NCBI GenBank assembly: GCA_019722365.1
Contig: JADFUC010001920.1
Coordinates: forward strand, 207,063 to 271,062
Origin: Lithospermum erythrorhizon
Lineage: Eukaryota; Streptophyta; Magnoliopsida; Boraginales; Boraginaceae
DNA length: 64,000 nt
Direction: 5' to 3'
In this document: piece by piece, positions 1 to 10,811 of the stretch
Numbering within the stretch: the first letter of the stretch is position 1
Layout of the letters: every line of letters starts with the position of its first letter
Translations under genes and position numbers: made by a program
Notes under the pieces: generated by a model
Told to the model about the DNA's origin: nothing
Databases searched by the model: none
Seen by the model: the letters and a program-made list of their open reading frames with translations, nothing else

Positions 1-559
1 GTTCGAGAATCCATGACGATACAAGAGCTTCCTTCAATGCCTGTCGATATATCCCACCTCGCATACTGGCTCATATCAGCCGCCTAATCCTCAATGCCTC
101 GAGAGCCAACTCTTCATTTCACCACTCCATTTGAACATTTAAGTTTCCAACCACGAGGAGCGGCGAGGACTTGGTATATCGTAAGAGGGTCTGGTCTATC
201 AAATATTCATTCTATGAAAGTTCCCCAGAGAACCAATTAACAAAAAAGGCAAGAAGAACTATGTGCTAAGATAATGAGTATAACACTCCCATTAACAAGC
301 TGTGACAACCCCCAAATAAAGGGAGCTATGGTTGTCCTCATGAAAAAATCCCCGATCTTCCCTAAGTGAAAATAACCCGAGAAGACAAACCGACAAAAGG
401 AACACAAATTTAACCAAAGAGCACCGAAGTCCGTTGATAAAACTTACAAAAGTACGGTTATGTCTTCACACGAACCCCAAGACATGGCCAGAGTAAATAC
501 TAAATAACACTACACCAATTGCGTGTGATTCCATAAGCCTCCGCCAAAGAAGTTAAGAG

Positions 560-1000
560 AATTTCTACAAAGAAAAGTAATCGGTTATCCGGTATTGACG
601 AATCGAGCCAGGTGAGCTATCAGAGCATTACAATTCCCCCGAGTGGATTGTTAACGTCATGGTCAAGAAGTCTAACACTAAAATGGAGAATATGCACCGA
701 TTTCTCCAACTCAATAAAGCTGGCTTCACATCATACCTTGCTTGGGAAGATTGGGCAGATAGCGGTACGAGGTTTTTTAATTTTCATTGCCTCACGAGGT
801 TATCATCAACACTCTCGAAAAAGCCGATCAAGAAAAACCACCTTCATCACTTTAGTACGGGTCAGATTGCTGGGGACACTAATGTTCTTTCGTGATGAAA
901 ATGTAGGCAACATACCAAAGGATGCATGAACGATTTTCGAAGAAATCGACAAAAACACGAAATCTATGTGTGATGATATGCCGGTCAAAAGAAAGAGAAA
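560..1000 (+). pseudogene. Reverse transcriptase fragment of Tat element A
   Basis: From about 641 one frame reads EWIVNVMVKKSNTK, the conserved Gypsy RT start (YPEWLANVVLVKKSNGK in relatives). A frame change then gives CTDFSNSIKLA, equivalent to C-V/I-D-F-T-D-L-N-K-A. Near 966-990 CDDMPVK stands where the catalytic Y-V-D-D-M-L-V-K motif is expected, with the first residues altered. The domain should be about 170 residues, but the remains are split over at least three frames. No active enzyme is possible. The assignment rests on motif order and on agreement with the better preserved copy at 62301-63073. Confidence 0.7.
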
Positions 1001-1289
1001 GGAGGAACATTTATAGAACGCGCGAGGAGACATCTGAAGATCAAGAAAGTCAAGCAGTGATTACCCCTGCAAGGTTCATTCAGCGACTCCTAGGAAATTT
1101 TTCGATTCATCAAGCTGAACGAGGCATGGGTAGAAACCTAATCCCGGAAGATCGGTGCCATAGTACAAATGCAGCCCACCCTATGCAAGGAAGTGCAGAT
1201 CGCGTGGCATTCAGTGCCTCAAATCGATTCACATCCCCGGTCCCGAGATTTAACCATGCTCCCTCCCAAAGAATTTAAGAATGTGCCCA

Positions 1290-1730
1290 AGCTTTTGACT
1301 CAATTGAAAGCGATACCGACAACTCCAAAAAAAAATACCGACTAAACTCGAAAGAAACGAGAATGCCATTATACTTAAATGTATCCCGAGGGCAATAAAA
1401 GGCGCTTTATAAGAGAAGAGACAAAATCAGTTAAGCCCATTCATTATGTAAGTCATGTGTTTCACGTGACCCAAAAGAAAGTTACCTCTTATTGACAATT
1501 TTGGCGTTGGCTCTAGTTATCTCGGCTGCAGTGCCTCAAGGCCTACTTTGAAAGACCTCTATGTCAAGGGTCAAGAAGAGGCTCCTAAAAAGAATACTTT
1601 CCAATCGAGCACAACGGGAAGTGCTCAATGCAGGTCGTGGGCTATGTGAGCTGTTGAGCTCGAGATCACTTCGACCCAGAACTGAATAAAAGCCCAAGCT
1701 CGTCGATTTCATCAAGTGGAGTTCCGCCAT
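1290..1730 (+). pseudogene. RNase H (first, retroviral-type) fragment of Tat element A
   Basis: In broken frames the stretch reads YLNVS (about 1370), KRED (about 1414) and KESYLLLTILALALVISA (1477-1530). This is the signature of the Gypsy RNase H and connection region, where relatives read Y-L-A-V-S, R-E-E and KERYPLLEKLALALVISA. Further remnants, ending in LVDFIK near 1715, match the segment just before the second RNase H. RNase H would remove the RNA strand of the RNA/DNA hybrid during reverse transcription. Several in-frame stops make this copy non-functional. Confidence 0.65.
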
Positions 1731-1789
1731 GACGAATGAAATGGTTAATCCAAACACCTCTGTGAGGCTCAGGACGCATACGTAGATAG

Positions 1790-2011
1790 AGCCAAGAACT
1801 CCGAAAAGTGAGTACTGCTGCATGGGATCCGACCAAGTGGCTTGCAGGGTCAACTTTTGAATACGCTACCAAGATTCCACCAAATAACGACGAAGCCGAA
1901 TACGGCTATGGGTTATTACTAGTTCAAAGTCTCGGGGTAACCCGAATCGTGGTAAAAGGGGATTCTAAGCCGCGATCGAACATATCAAGTGGAGACTACG
2001 GGAGTCGTTAA
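1790..2011 (+). pseudogene. Second RNase H (aRNH) fragment of Tat element A
   Basis: An open frame from 1808 contains FEYATKIPPNNDEAEYGYGL and then LGVTRIVVKGDSK. The N-N-D/E-A-E-Y block followed by G-V-x-R-I-V-V-K-x-D-S is diagnostic of the extra RNase H that Tat/Ogre-type elements carry between the retroviral RNase H and integrase. The N-terminal catalytic D-G-A-S segment is not legible, and the frame ends at 2011 before the domain is complete. A better preserved homologue lies at 63567-63836. Confidence 0.72.
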
Positions 2012-2639
2012 CGAGAACTTGAGGAAGTATCACTCTAAGGCCACGAATATAGTCTCAAAGTTTGACCAATGTGTCTAACATATACCTTGGTGAGAAAACG
2101 AAAGATGATCATCTATTCCGCCGCTGCTAACTTACGTTTTATGATTTTCCGCAAGGAGTTCTACTAACATCGAAAACCAATTTCAAGATGTAATGTACCC
2201 TACGTATAAGTTACAGTGGAAGATCGCTAATCCCATAGTCACTTAAATACCATGTAATCGCCTTTGGTGATGTCGGTGTCCGGAAATTACAAAACAGAAG
2301 CTATAAATTCTAAATGTTCCAAGGGGAGTTGTATAAAACTTCCCACCTAGAACCCTTACTATTTTGCATCACTAAAAATAAAATCCAACAAACTCGTCAG
2401 TCTACGAGGGAGATCAAGGACATCATATTGGGGGAAAATCTCGCTCCTAAAGATACCCGAAAGGTGGTACTTCCGGCCCACACTTCATGAAAGACTCCTC
2501 AGAGTACGAGAGACGCGATTCATGCGTTAAGTGCAGTTTCCTAGACAACCTCTCGCGGATATGACTATGTCCTTTGTCCCATACGGGGCCAGCATGCTGG
2601 GCATCGATTTTAAGGGACAATTTGCAAGCTCGCTACCAA

Positions 2640-3350
2640 ATACAAAGATGCGGGATGCTGCCGTGGATTATTTCAAGAATGAGTAGGTTATGCCCCTAAG
2701 GAACAATTTACACCGGCCAAGAGGACAAGAGTTCATATGGAAGAACATCATTACCTCAAGCATGGATACAAAATATCGTATCACACAATGCCTCGGTCCG
2801 ATGCTTTCAATGGGACATGTGTAAACGGTTTCGGGATAGGCCACCGTTGGCCAAGATGTTATCCACAAGCCAATGGTCAGTAAGCCACAGCTTAGACTCA
2901 TTTTTCATGAATAAAGAAAAACTCTCGAGTCACTGCAAAGGGTACCATTTAGCCCCACAAGTCTCTCGGGTCCTATCAACACTCCTCCAAACACCACGCA
3001 AACTCCCTTCACCTGTTCGGGCGCCGCTTTTGGCTGGGGTGCTCATTTCACCCAATGTCCGGCTACGACGGATCCAACAAAGAGAAAATAGAGCAGATAA
3101 GAGAACGCTCTCAACTTCACTGGATTAATTGGTGACCTTATACCTAATGCAGAGGTATAAATGACGGCACGATTCTACAACCGCGTTCAAATCAGTAATC
3201 CGTTAAGCGAGACTTTCTGGGCTTCAAAGTCAAGAAGTCTAAAAAAGCAAGACAAGTTCAATCCAAAAATGGGAAGAATCTATCGGGCGGCATTTATCCA
3301 TAGCCCAAGGATTCTATGAACTGTAGAACTCTCGTGGAAAATCATTGCCA
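2640..3350 (+). pseudogene. Integrase fragment of Tat element A
   Basis: Several frames give recognisable Gypsy integrase pieces in order. IWKNIITS (about 2736) matches the core region IWKNI. A stretch near 2860-2890 corresponds to the P-Q-A-N-G-Q-V segment. Around 3090-3180 ENALNFTGLIGDLIP and MTARFYNRVQ match the C-terminal E-N-x-x-R-x-x-L-D-L-I and A-R-Y-Y-N-x-R-V motifs, and about 3255-3290 FNPKMGRIYRAA matches the closing L-x-P-x-W-E-G-P-Y. Stops and shifts occur throughout. Its position, after the second RNase H and before the tandem repeats, fits the Tat layout. Confidence 0.65.
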
Positions 3351-3536
3351 TTGGCTACTGCACGGACTATCTCCAAAGATACTGTATTAAGATCAGAAAG
3401 ACGACCTCTCTTTGTAGCCCAAACTCGAGATAAAAGCTCTGACGGGCTAAATGTGTGAATTTTGGAAATAAAGAAACATTTCTGGAGCAACGAAAGTTCA
3501 TTAAATAAAACAAGAAAATCTAAGTGAATAAGATAA

Positions 3537-4090
3537 CTTAGCCTCTCTCTCGAGGAAAACTCATGTAATTGGGGATTACTAAAGGATCCTTTGGGTAAAT
3601 CAGATCACCCGGCCCGAATGAATAAGACTTATTCAACCTTTATTAACTTAAAGGGAAACCTATGTGAATTAGATCAATGGTCCTCTAAAGCGAATCAGAT
3701 CACCGATCCGAATGAACGAGATCATTCAACCTTTTATTAAATCCTAAAGCGGAAACCCTGTCAATTGGGATCACCAAGTGATCCTCCGTGAATCAGATCA
3801 ACTGGCCTAATTTGTGAAGATCATTCAACCTTTATTAACTTAAAGGGAAACCCGTGTGAATTAGATCACTAGTGGTCCTCGGGTGAATCGATTGTGGCCT
3901 AACTTTTAATAGATTATTCAACCTTTATTAAACTTAAAGAGAAACCCGAGTTTAATTGACCACTGTGGTCCTCTGCGAATCGTATCACCCTGTCGAATGA
4001 ATAAGATCATTTAACCTTTATTAACTTAAAGGAAAACCCGTGTGAATTAGATCACTAAGGGTCCTCGCGAATTGATCACCCTGTGTTATG
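3537..4090 (+). repeat. Tandem repeat of about 93 bp, five-plus copies, downstream of Tat integrase
   Basis: The phrase attcaacctttattaactt recurs at 3631, 3724, 3823, 3916 and 4009, giving periods of 93, 99, 93 and 93 bases. Each unit also carries gggaaacc, gaattagatcac and a variant of gaatcagatcaccc. A partial, more diverged copy precedes the first. There is no open frame through the array. Tandem repeats between the pol stop and the 3' LTR are known in Tat/Ogre/Retand elements and can seed satellite DNA. Copy number here is small. Confidence 0.9.
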
Positions 4091-4457
4091 GAAAATCCGG
4101 GGTATAAAATCCACCGGTACCTGTGAAGGAAGTTAGATAAGTTATAATTATCACGAAGTCATTTCCCAAAAAGAGAGAATGATTCCAGCATTGTGTGTGT
4201 TATGTTATCACAAATAAAATTAAAAGTTAAGAACAGCACAAGAAAGAATGTATTTATTTAATAAGAGATAAAGAGCAAGATCTAATAAAATTGTAAAATA
4301 TGAAAAGTGCGTAACCATTAGTAAATTCAAAAGTTATGCACGGCAATCTCAAAGACTACAATTTAAGTCTCCGAGGAATGACAACTCAAAAGTCTAAGAT
4401 AACACATGAACAAAGGCCGAGAGTCAAGATTATCATCCTCCCATCCCCGAGACAAGA

Positions 4458-6471
4458 TTACTCAACGCCAAAAGGCTCGTTATCACTTTCTTCAGGATCC
4501 ACCAGAGGGATCACATACTCCTTCCCGAAGTGTTCTTCCACAAACTCGGGAAAGATGGACTGAACACCATCGAACTCTGAGGATTTTGAGACTATAAGTC
4601 TTCAAGATGAAGATGGCCATCCACAAAGATGTCCTTATAATTTTGACCCTCCCAAAGTCGCTATGACCTCTTCTGACGAACCAGCCTCCTCGATAACTTC
4701 TTCATCATGGCTGCCTACCGCCTCTCGAGCGCCCATTTTGTTCTCGGAGTTTCTTCATACGCGCCTCGCTTGGTTTCTGCAGAGCTTCCGAATTAGCCAG
4801 TCAAGCCACACTGTGCTAGAGGTCGGATTCGATTTCATAAGCCCACATAAACGGATTCAAGACTTACGCTGTTTCTGGAAATAAGTTGGCCTGAAATTTC
4901 AGCCTGATCCCGGTAGCTTCATCTCTCTCTCTCTCTACGACTCTACAAACGCTTTCTCCGCAGGTTTCTGTCGGCCTGCAGAGGCTCTGACTCTTCACAT
5001 TCACTCCATTTCGCCAGCAGCCCCTGTTATAATTCCATTTAGACCTAAAAGACAGTTAAGCAAGCATCGGGTGAGGAGTAAAACAATAATAAAACTCAAA
5101 CAATTAAGGAAAAACATACCTTAAGTGGAAACCAGAAGAGGCATCATGATGGACGGGCGAGTCGCGAACTCCATAATCCTCCATGTCCTCTTCAGCATAG
5201 CCCAAAGAAGAAAGAAACCTTGGATTCTTCTCTTAGATACGGCTTTCTCTGGGCCAGCGCAATACACCAAGGAACGTATGGGTGAAGAACGAGCGAACTA
5301 ATGCTAGAATGCAATCACGCGTGTATGAGGAGAGAATAATTTGACCGACCGCTGGCTATCCAACGAGAAAGAGCGACGGGGAATTTCCAAAAGGGTAAAT
5401 ATGGCGGGGAATAGTCAAGGAATGCTAGAGGGAATAGAGTAAGTTGCTTAATCGGAGAGATACATCAACTGCAACCTCCGATCACTTCTTCAAGCTCGAG
5501 GCTTCTATTTAATAGAGCCGCGAGAACTTCCGAGGACTCCTAAGCGCCTTTCCTTAGACACCTTAGCTAAAGGGTCCTTCCCCTAAGCTCTCATTTCAAA
5601 TTGACTTCATAATACGCATTTTAATTTTCGAGGAGTTCTTCATTGCATAACAGTTCACTAAAAATAAAACAAAAAACAAGTGAGTAAAAAAGCATGAATG
5701 AAAAGATAGTTGATTTACCTAACCAATAAACGATATCAATTACGGGAGTGACATCCTCGGGCGAATTATTTAACCCTCGTTAAACTCCGGCTGATCAAAG
5801 ACGCTCACGACAAAAAAGACTTCGTAGGCGTGGTGCCTGTGGGAAGCCTCGCTTTTTTCTATCTCACCAGTCCTGCAAAATCTTCTACCCGAGAGCGAGG
5901 CGGCCGATGAGACTCAATGAGTTCGGACATCCAAGCCGAAGCCCCTTGGCCGGCCAAGAACTACCAACTACCGACTCCCCTCCACTTTGTCCAAATTATT
6001 CGTATTATAAGTAAGCGGAGAGGCAACTTGAAGTAAGTAAGCTGCGGGCCTTAAGGAAGATGTTTATATCACACCAAACAAAGCTACGTCAGAATGACTC
6101 TCGACAACAAAGTGCACGCCACTTAGAAAACGCGAGGATCGTGTAGGAAAAGTGGGCATCACCGAATTTAGCCCGATCCACCTGGCCAAATACTTCACAA
6201 CAAATGGCTTGCACAGTGAGCCGAAGCCTATAGTTAAAAACTCCTGCAACAAAGTAGTGTCTCGAGGCGGGTTGAAGCATCTTCGGCTCACCGTGGCGAT
6301 TTGACAAGTGCAGGGCATCCATATTTTCCTCTTCCACAGGACGCTGGCTCACTTCGGGAAACTCCATGTTTCCGGATTTGTCTCACCGGGAAGCCGGCCA
6401 CTGCCCCGAACCGCCTCAGATCTCTACTTCTTCAAGGGTTGACGATCTTTTGACGATTTTCTCGATGACAT
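4458..6471 (-). pseudogene. Antisense ORF of the Tat element, transposon-protein-like, with probable introns
   Basis: On the minus strand an ATG at 6471 opens a basic N-terminus (SSRKSSKDRQPLKK). Between about 6318 and 6064 the frame reads FLTIGFGSLCKPFVVKYLA and then TRSSRFLSGVHFV. This resembles the plant 'putative gypsy type transposon' domain (F-x-x-G-F-R-L-P-L-H-P-F-V, then S-W-R-F-L-x-G) often annotated beside Tat elements. GT donor-like sites in minus orientation occur near 5713 and 5119. A plausible acidic C-terminus (VEEHFGKEYVIPLVDPEESD) ends at a stop at 4458-4460. Stops interrupt the reading outside these islands. Antisense frames in this position are known for some Tat elements; the family assignment and exon structure are inference. 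Confidence 0.42.
4921..4938. repeat. Short (TC)n microsatellite
   Basis: A run of TC dinucleotides lies inside the Tat 3' region. No other role is visible. Confidence 0.85.
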
Positions 6472-6499
6472 CGTAGCAAATGTCTTCTATTTATGAGTT

Positions 6500-7585
6500 C
6501 TATTCTCAGTTCAAGGCCAAAGGGGCTTGAGAGTCATCTAAATTGGAGGAAGAAATGGCAGTGGCTACAAGAGGTTGTCCTCAAGCAGGACCCGGAAAAC
6601 TCATCAGAGGTTTGGGACATGGTGCCTCGGTGAAAACTCTCGAGGCCGAGTTGGTAAAAGGTGAATCAATAATGCCCAGTATACTGAGGAACCAAAAGAA
6701 AGTGGCGTCGAGAATAATACATTACATGAGTTGAAAGATAAGAAAAGTAGGTTTCACTATTAAAGCGTAACACCACTACTTTGGCCTTTGTAAGCCGTAC
6801 TGTACGTGAGTTGCTTGAAGGATGTTAGAGTGCGGTTGGTTTCGAAGCGATGTGGCTTTTGATCTGCCATAGAGAAAAGATTGGAAGAATTGAGTTACGA
6901 AACAGGGCACGGGGTGAAGAGAAAAAAAAGAGGTGCCTATTTGTAGTAATAGGAAGGTTTCAGATTGTTTTTCTAGGTCAAACACATTTTCATGTTAACC
7001 TCGGACCTTTTGGAGCCTTTATTTTGATCCCCATGACTTATGTAGTCTTTATTTTGAACCCCGAAGCTTTCAGAACTTCAATTTTAGGCCAAATAGTCAA
7101 TTTAACTTGATAAAATTAGGGATTTTTAGACTGGGACCAAATTTAATGAAATTTAACTGGGGCTATTTTCTTGAAACCACCATTTCGTCTGAGGGTTTTA
7201 AATTAAATTAGGGTTCGATCGAGAAGCACTTTATGGCGTGTCCGTTCTTTATTGGTGATTTAATTAATTTGATTAATCCGTCTTAATCATTTTAATTTAT
7301 TTAAAAAAAATTCACTGTCTATATAATAAGACAAAATAAATGAATAATGTATTATTATTACTGAGTTGCATTATATTATTATTATGCATAATAATCATAA
7401 TAATAACTTGCATTAACATGAGGAAAAAAGAAAAAAAGTATTAATGTGAGGAGAAGGGTAATGGGTAATTTTTTACCCAATGAGTATTGTTATTTAACAC
7501 GAGAAGGACAAAGATGGCAATGAATGACAGTAATTATTTTTTACCTTAAATAGTATATAAGGAAACTAGTAGTATGTAGGGAGGG
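6500..7585. other. Intergenic or LTR-derived DNA, no gene recognised
   Basis: Small frames here (for example 6543-6734) have no recognisable product. From 6970 to 7200 the text has repeated phrases such as ctttattttgatccc and ctttattttgaacccc, a style common in decayed non-coding parts of plant retroelements. After 7260 the DNA becomes very AT-rich, with a TTA/ATT-rich microsatellite patch at about 7350-7410. This stretch may include the 3' LTR of the upstream Tat element, but no terminal motifs could be paired. Confidence 0.5.
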
Positions 7586-7785
7586 CATATATGAAGAGAG
7601 TCTGATGACAAATATTAATTTAATATTATCCATTTATTTTTATGAAGAACATTTGATGATTAATATTTGTTAAATATTACATATATGAAGAAAATTGTGT
7701 TTAATAATATTAATTTAATATTAATTATTTATCTCTATCAAGAAAATTTAATGATTAATATCAGTTAAATAGGACATATATGAAG
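7586..7785. repeat. Two tandem copies of a unit of about 95 bp
   Basis: The phrase catatatgaag begins at 7586, 7680 and 7775, giving units of 94 and 95 bases. Both units contain taatattaatttaatatta, a gaagaa/caagaa segment, and then atgattaatat followed by gttaaata. The DNA is AT-rich and non-coding. Confidence 0.75.
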
Positions 7786-8059
7786 GAAAGTGTGTTATGT
7801 ATTAGTTTAACAAGACTATATTTTTGCCTAAGTTTTAGAGAGAATGATAATTTAGTAATTAATAATGTGAAAAGGGAAGAGACACAACTCTTATTCAAAC
7901 TTTTATATATGTTAGTGATTCTTGTTTGGGAACACAATTAGTTAATTTTCCTAGAGAACTCATTACTCGCCATTTTCCCCCATTCACCCTAATATTCTTA
8001 TCCATCAAATCTAGGGAGAATGGAGGTGAATAACATTTATGCACCAATTTAATATATTC

Positions 8060-8301
8060 AGTTATTCAACCCTGATTGTTCATGCGACATAGCTCAACTA
8101 GTAAAGAGTTAGTAGGCTATTGTGGCATCTGTGACTTTCCACTACGGTGTAGGTTCGACCTGTCCAAGGAATTGACAACTATCAGTACACTGGTCAGTGA
8201 GTCACGTTCCACGATTTACCTCTTACTTATATCGCAATTGCATGGCAGCGTAGGACCCTTAAGTTGAAGATTTCTAACATTTTAGTTATTCAACCCTGAT
8301 T
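8060..8301 (+). mobile_element. tRNA-derived SINE with 18-bp target site duplication
   Basis: The direct repeat agttattcaaccctgatt lies at 8060-8077 and again at 8284-8301. The 206 bp between are less AT-rich than the flanks. Near the left end tagctcaactagtaaag (8090-8106) resembles a Pol III box A, and ggttcgacctg (8152-8162) is a near-perfect box B (GGTTCGANNCC). A long flanking duplication together with a two-box Pol III promoter in the first 90 bases is the defining structure of a SINE. The 3' end (about 8270-8283) is T-rich rather than poly(A), as in several plant SINE families. No family name is claimed. Confidence 0.82.
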
Positions 8302-8520
8302 CTCCTCTCCAAAATTATTGTATCTAAATAATAATTTAATTTATTTACCCTGGTCCACCCTTATTCTCTTCCATTAACTTAATTTTAAAGACTTACATTC
8401 TCCCTGATTTACCCAATCCAAACACAACATCTATTTCCAAATGTTTTGATTTTTACACTCGAAATATCGATAATCACCTTTTAATTTCTCATTTTTACCC
8501 ATCACTTTACTCTATGGAAA

Positions 8521-9176
8521 TCTATATTATATATAAAGTCTAAGGACGTTAATTGTTTGTTTAAGCATAAATGCATAATGAAGCACATTATGTATCAATC
8601 ATTAATTAAATGAAAGTTAATTTTAATGCATGGTGCTTTTTTTTTAATTTGACACATGAGATTCTTATACATTCTTAACAATTGTTACCAAATAAATTTA
8701 TAAATTAAATAAAATTTTCAATTAAAATTAGTTAATATTTTAAAATTAATACTTTTATAATTTCTATTTTTATAATCTATACTATATATAATCTCTAGAA
8801 GCATAATTGGCGGATTCTAGTGAAAGCAAAGGTAATGTATTTCCTATTTATCCTCTTAATAATTTTTTTTTATTTTTAATTTTCATAGTATTAAACTTCT
8901 TGCGTAGTGTAGCCTAACAAGACAACTATCATAAACTATTACTATCAATATTATCTACATATATTACTCAGTAATTATAACCAGAGAAAATAAAAAAGTT
9001 GTTTCGCAGTTTCGTATCTTTATTTTTCTCCATGGTAACTTTTCATCTTATTTCTTAGGGTTTTTTTTAAATTTATTTTTTTATTATAAAAATAATAAAA
9101 TAATTTACAGACAAAATTGTGGACATATAACTAGTTATTGCCAATGCACAAGCATTGATTGTGTCCAAATAACTAG
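8521..9176 (+). mobile_element. Candidate non-autonomous Helitron (inner start at 8776)
   Basis: Two sites start with the plant Helitron-like 5' text tctatattatatataa (8521) and tctatactatatataa (8776), each preceded by A. At the right, a perfect 6-bp stem, caatgc (9142-9147) and gcattg (9152-9157) with a 4-base loop, is followed 15 bases later by ctag (9173-9176) and then T. Helitrons start with TC, end with a hairpin plus CTRR, and insert between A and T; all are met here. No Rep/helicase coding is present. It is uncertain whether the element is 656 bp or 401 bp. A second actagtt-type end at 9130-9136 suggests rearrangement. Confidence 0.5.
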
Positions 9177-9284
9177 TTTAATTTAAAACTAAAAGTGAAA
9201 TATCATTATAACTTATCAGTTGTCCGTTTGCAAATATTTCTGCTTATAGGGAATCGTAATTTCTAATTACCATTTGCTGAATAT

Positions 9285-9411
9285 ATTTTAAAATTCTGAT
9301 GAAATGTGAAATTGTCATAAGCACCCATTGTCTATATTCTTCTACTGCCACAAATTACTTTCAATGAATTTGTCCTCAAAATTCTACAAAATGCAGGATC
9401 ATCATCAACAC
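9285..9411. repeat. Left half of a duplicated CRK-upstream block
   Basis: This block matches 28872-29024, reading in parallel: ttttaaaattc-ggatgaaatgtg, then gaattgtc, cttctgttcccaca, tttaatgaatttgtcct, gcaaaatgcagcatcatcaac and their close variants. The match stops exactly where the inverted-repeat element begins at 9416 and resumes after it at 27489. The block is therefore the left side of a genomic segment split by an insertion. Confidence 0.75.
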
Positions 9412-9415
9412 TATA

Positions 9416-9568
9416 GTTGTTGAAGTGTAAAATTATATTTGGATAATTTGATGGCCAAGTTTAGATAATGTGATGGCCAAGTTTCTGGGATAATTTGATG
9501 GACAAATTTGGATAATTTGATGGACAAATTTGGATAACTTGATAGACAAGTTTAAATAGCTTGGAGGC
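9416..9568 (+). repeat. Left terminal inverted repeat with internal subrepeats
   Basis: This end contains four to five diverged copies of a unit of about 21 bp, ggataatttgatggacaaat and variants (gatggccaagttt, gatagacaagttt). The same unit family occurs in inverted orientation at 27332-27484. The block stops where sequence of the outer Copia LTR begins (about 9578). Confidence 0.75.
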
Positions 9569-9577
9569 ATGCTTCAA

Positions 9578-9883
9578 GATTGTCACAAGGCATGATTTAA
9601 GATTGTGATTGTTGAATATTTCCAAGAAGAAGAAAAGGATTTCTGAGCTTGAACAATTCTGCTCTGAAACTGTCTTGTACCAACTGTTGTTATCATGTGG
9701 TAGCTTAACTTGATAGTGTTCTGTTGTGTGTTTAGATTAAGGCCTTTACGCCGAAACTAAAGTGTGAAAAATTTATTCGGACCATGGGCTTACGAATGTG
9801 AACTAGGGTTGAAGAGATTTAAGTGGTAATCAAACACTTACAAGAGGCGGAAACCCTAGAGATATGATATGGAGGGATTTATT
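9578..9883 (+). repeat. Outer Copia 5' LTR, first part
   Basis: It parallels 25729-26012 of the 3' LTR (tcacaaggcatgat, aagattgtgattgttgaat, tatgatatggagggattt). The first 50-odd bases seen at 25676 are missing here, so the left LTR end was lost or rearranged at its junction with the inverted repeat. The inner Copia interrupts it at 9884. Confidence 0.7.
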
Positions 9884-10811
9884 TGTTGAAAATTACGCAA
9901 CTTGTTCATAAAATAAATTATAACAAAAGCAACCAGAATCATATAAGTGTATAAAAACGATTACAACATATTCATACAAATATATAAATTACGTATGAAT
10001 AAATAGAAAAACTTACAGAGTTAATGCAGCGGATGTTTGTTCAAACTTCTCCCACTTGTCCTCAGCACCTCAAATGAAATGCACGAGTTAGTCAGCGCGA
10101 GAGAAATTAAGTCACGATTGGACTTGCTAGAATCTCGAACAATTGGATGATAAATTTGAGTAAAGATTACTCAATTCTAGAGAGAAATACTAGGGGGGCC
10201 GGCTATTATTCCCACGGGAGAAAGGGGATGAAAATGAAACAGGTTTCTATTTTCATTTCTTCCTTTATACCCACTTTCTAGTTTGCTGAATAGGCGACTC
10301 GTTGAATAGGTTATTTCGTTGAAGTCATTAACTATTATTTAGTCGTGTAAGTAACTTAACAAGTTACTAATGAGCTTCTCTCGTTAAATCTTCAATTGAA
10401 CTAACAAGTTAATTGATTCGGTTTATCCAATTTGTATTTTACATTTATCGATGTAAAATACTCGATTGGGTATCTCGTTGATTTCAATCAACTCCCAAAT
10501 TAGCAATCGTGATTTAATTCCATACATGAAATATAACTCAACGTCATTGTATGTGTGTGACCTTCTGGGCTCCGATAATATTAGCCGTATAATAATATAA
10601 TTGACCATTATGATTATTATATCGGTGTAAATCTAATGGCGGCACCAACCCACGATATTATCATGAGTTCCGATTCTAAGTAATTCACAATTACTATTTG
10701 AACACTTAGTTTGAGTAATCACATTTAACTAAAACTGAAATAAATGAATTGTTACAACAATTGTCGCCGCGAGCATAATTATAAAAAATCAAAATACTTT
10801 GATTTCTAACA
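9884..10811 (-). repeat. Inner Copia 3' LTR
   Basis: This 928-bp LTR starts TGTTGAAA and ends AACA. It matches 17761-18706 in long runs such as gaatcatataagtgtataaa and ttacagagttaatgca. On the element's own strand it is preceded by the purine-rich ccaagggcaagtgag, a likely polypurine tract (rc of 10812-10826). Confidence 0.85.

Larger units (their letters stand above)
1..6500 (+). mobile_element. Decayed Tat-lineage Ty3/Gypsy retrotransposon, 5' end outside the window
   Basis: Plus-strand reading finds, in order, reverse transcriptase, RNase H, a second RNase H of the type fused into Tat/Ogre/Retand elements, and integrase, then a non-coding zone with tandem repeats and an antisense ORF. 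That order, and a long 3' region with tandem repeats and an antisense frame, is what is known of the Tat clade. Every domain is crossed by stops and frameshifts, so the copy is dead. The first 550 bases should hold the end of gag/protease but I recognise nothing specific there. The right boundary is a guess: I see neither a clear polypurine tract nor a matching LTR. Confidence 0.75.

Noticed and set aside
3537..4090. Regularly spaced repeats resembling a CRISPR array
   Set aside because: The whole 93-bp unit repeats, without unique spacers, in a plant retrotransposon context.
8076..8267. A 63-residue frame
   Set aside because: It lies entirely inside the SINE, which is a Pol III-type non-coding element.
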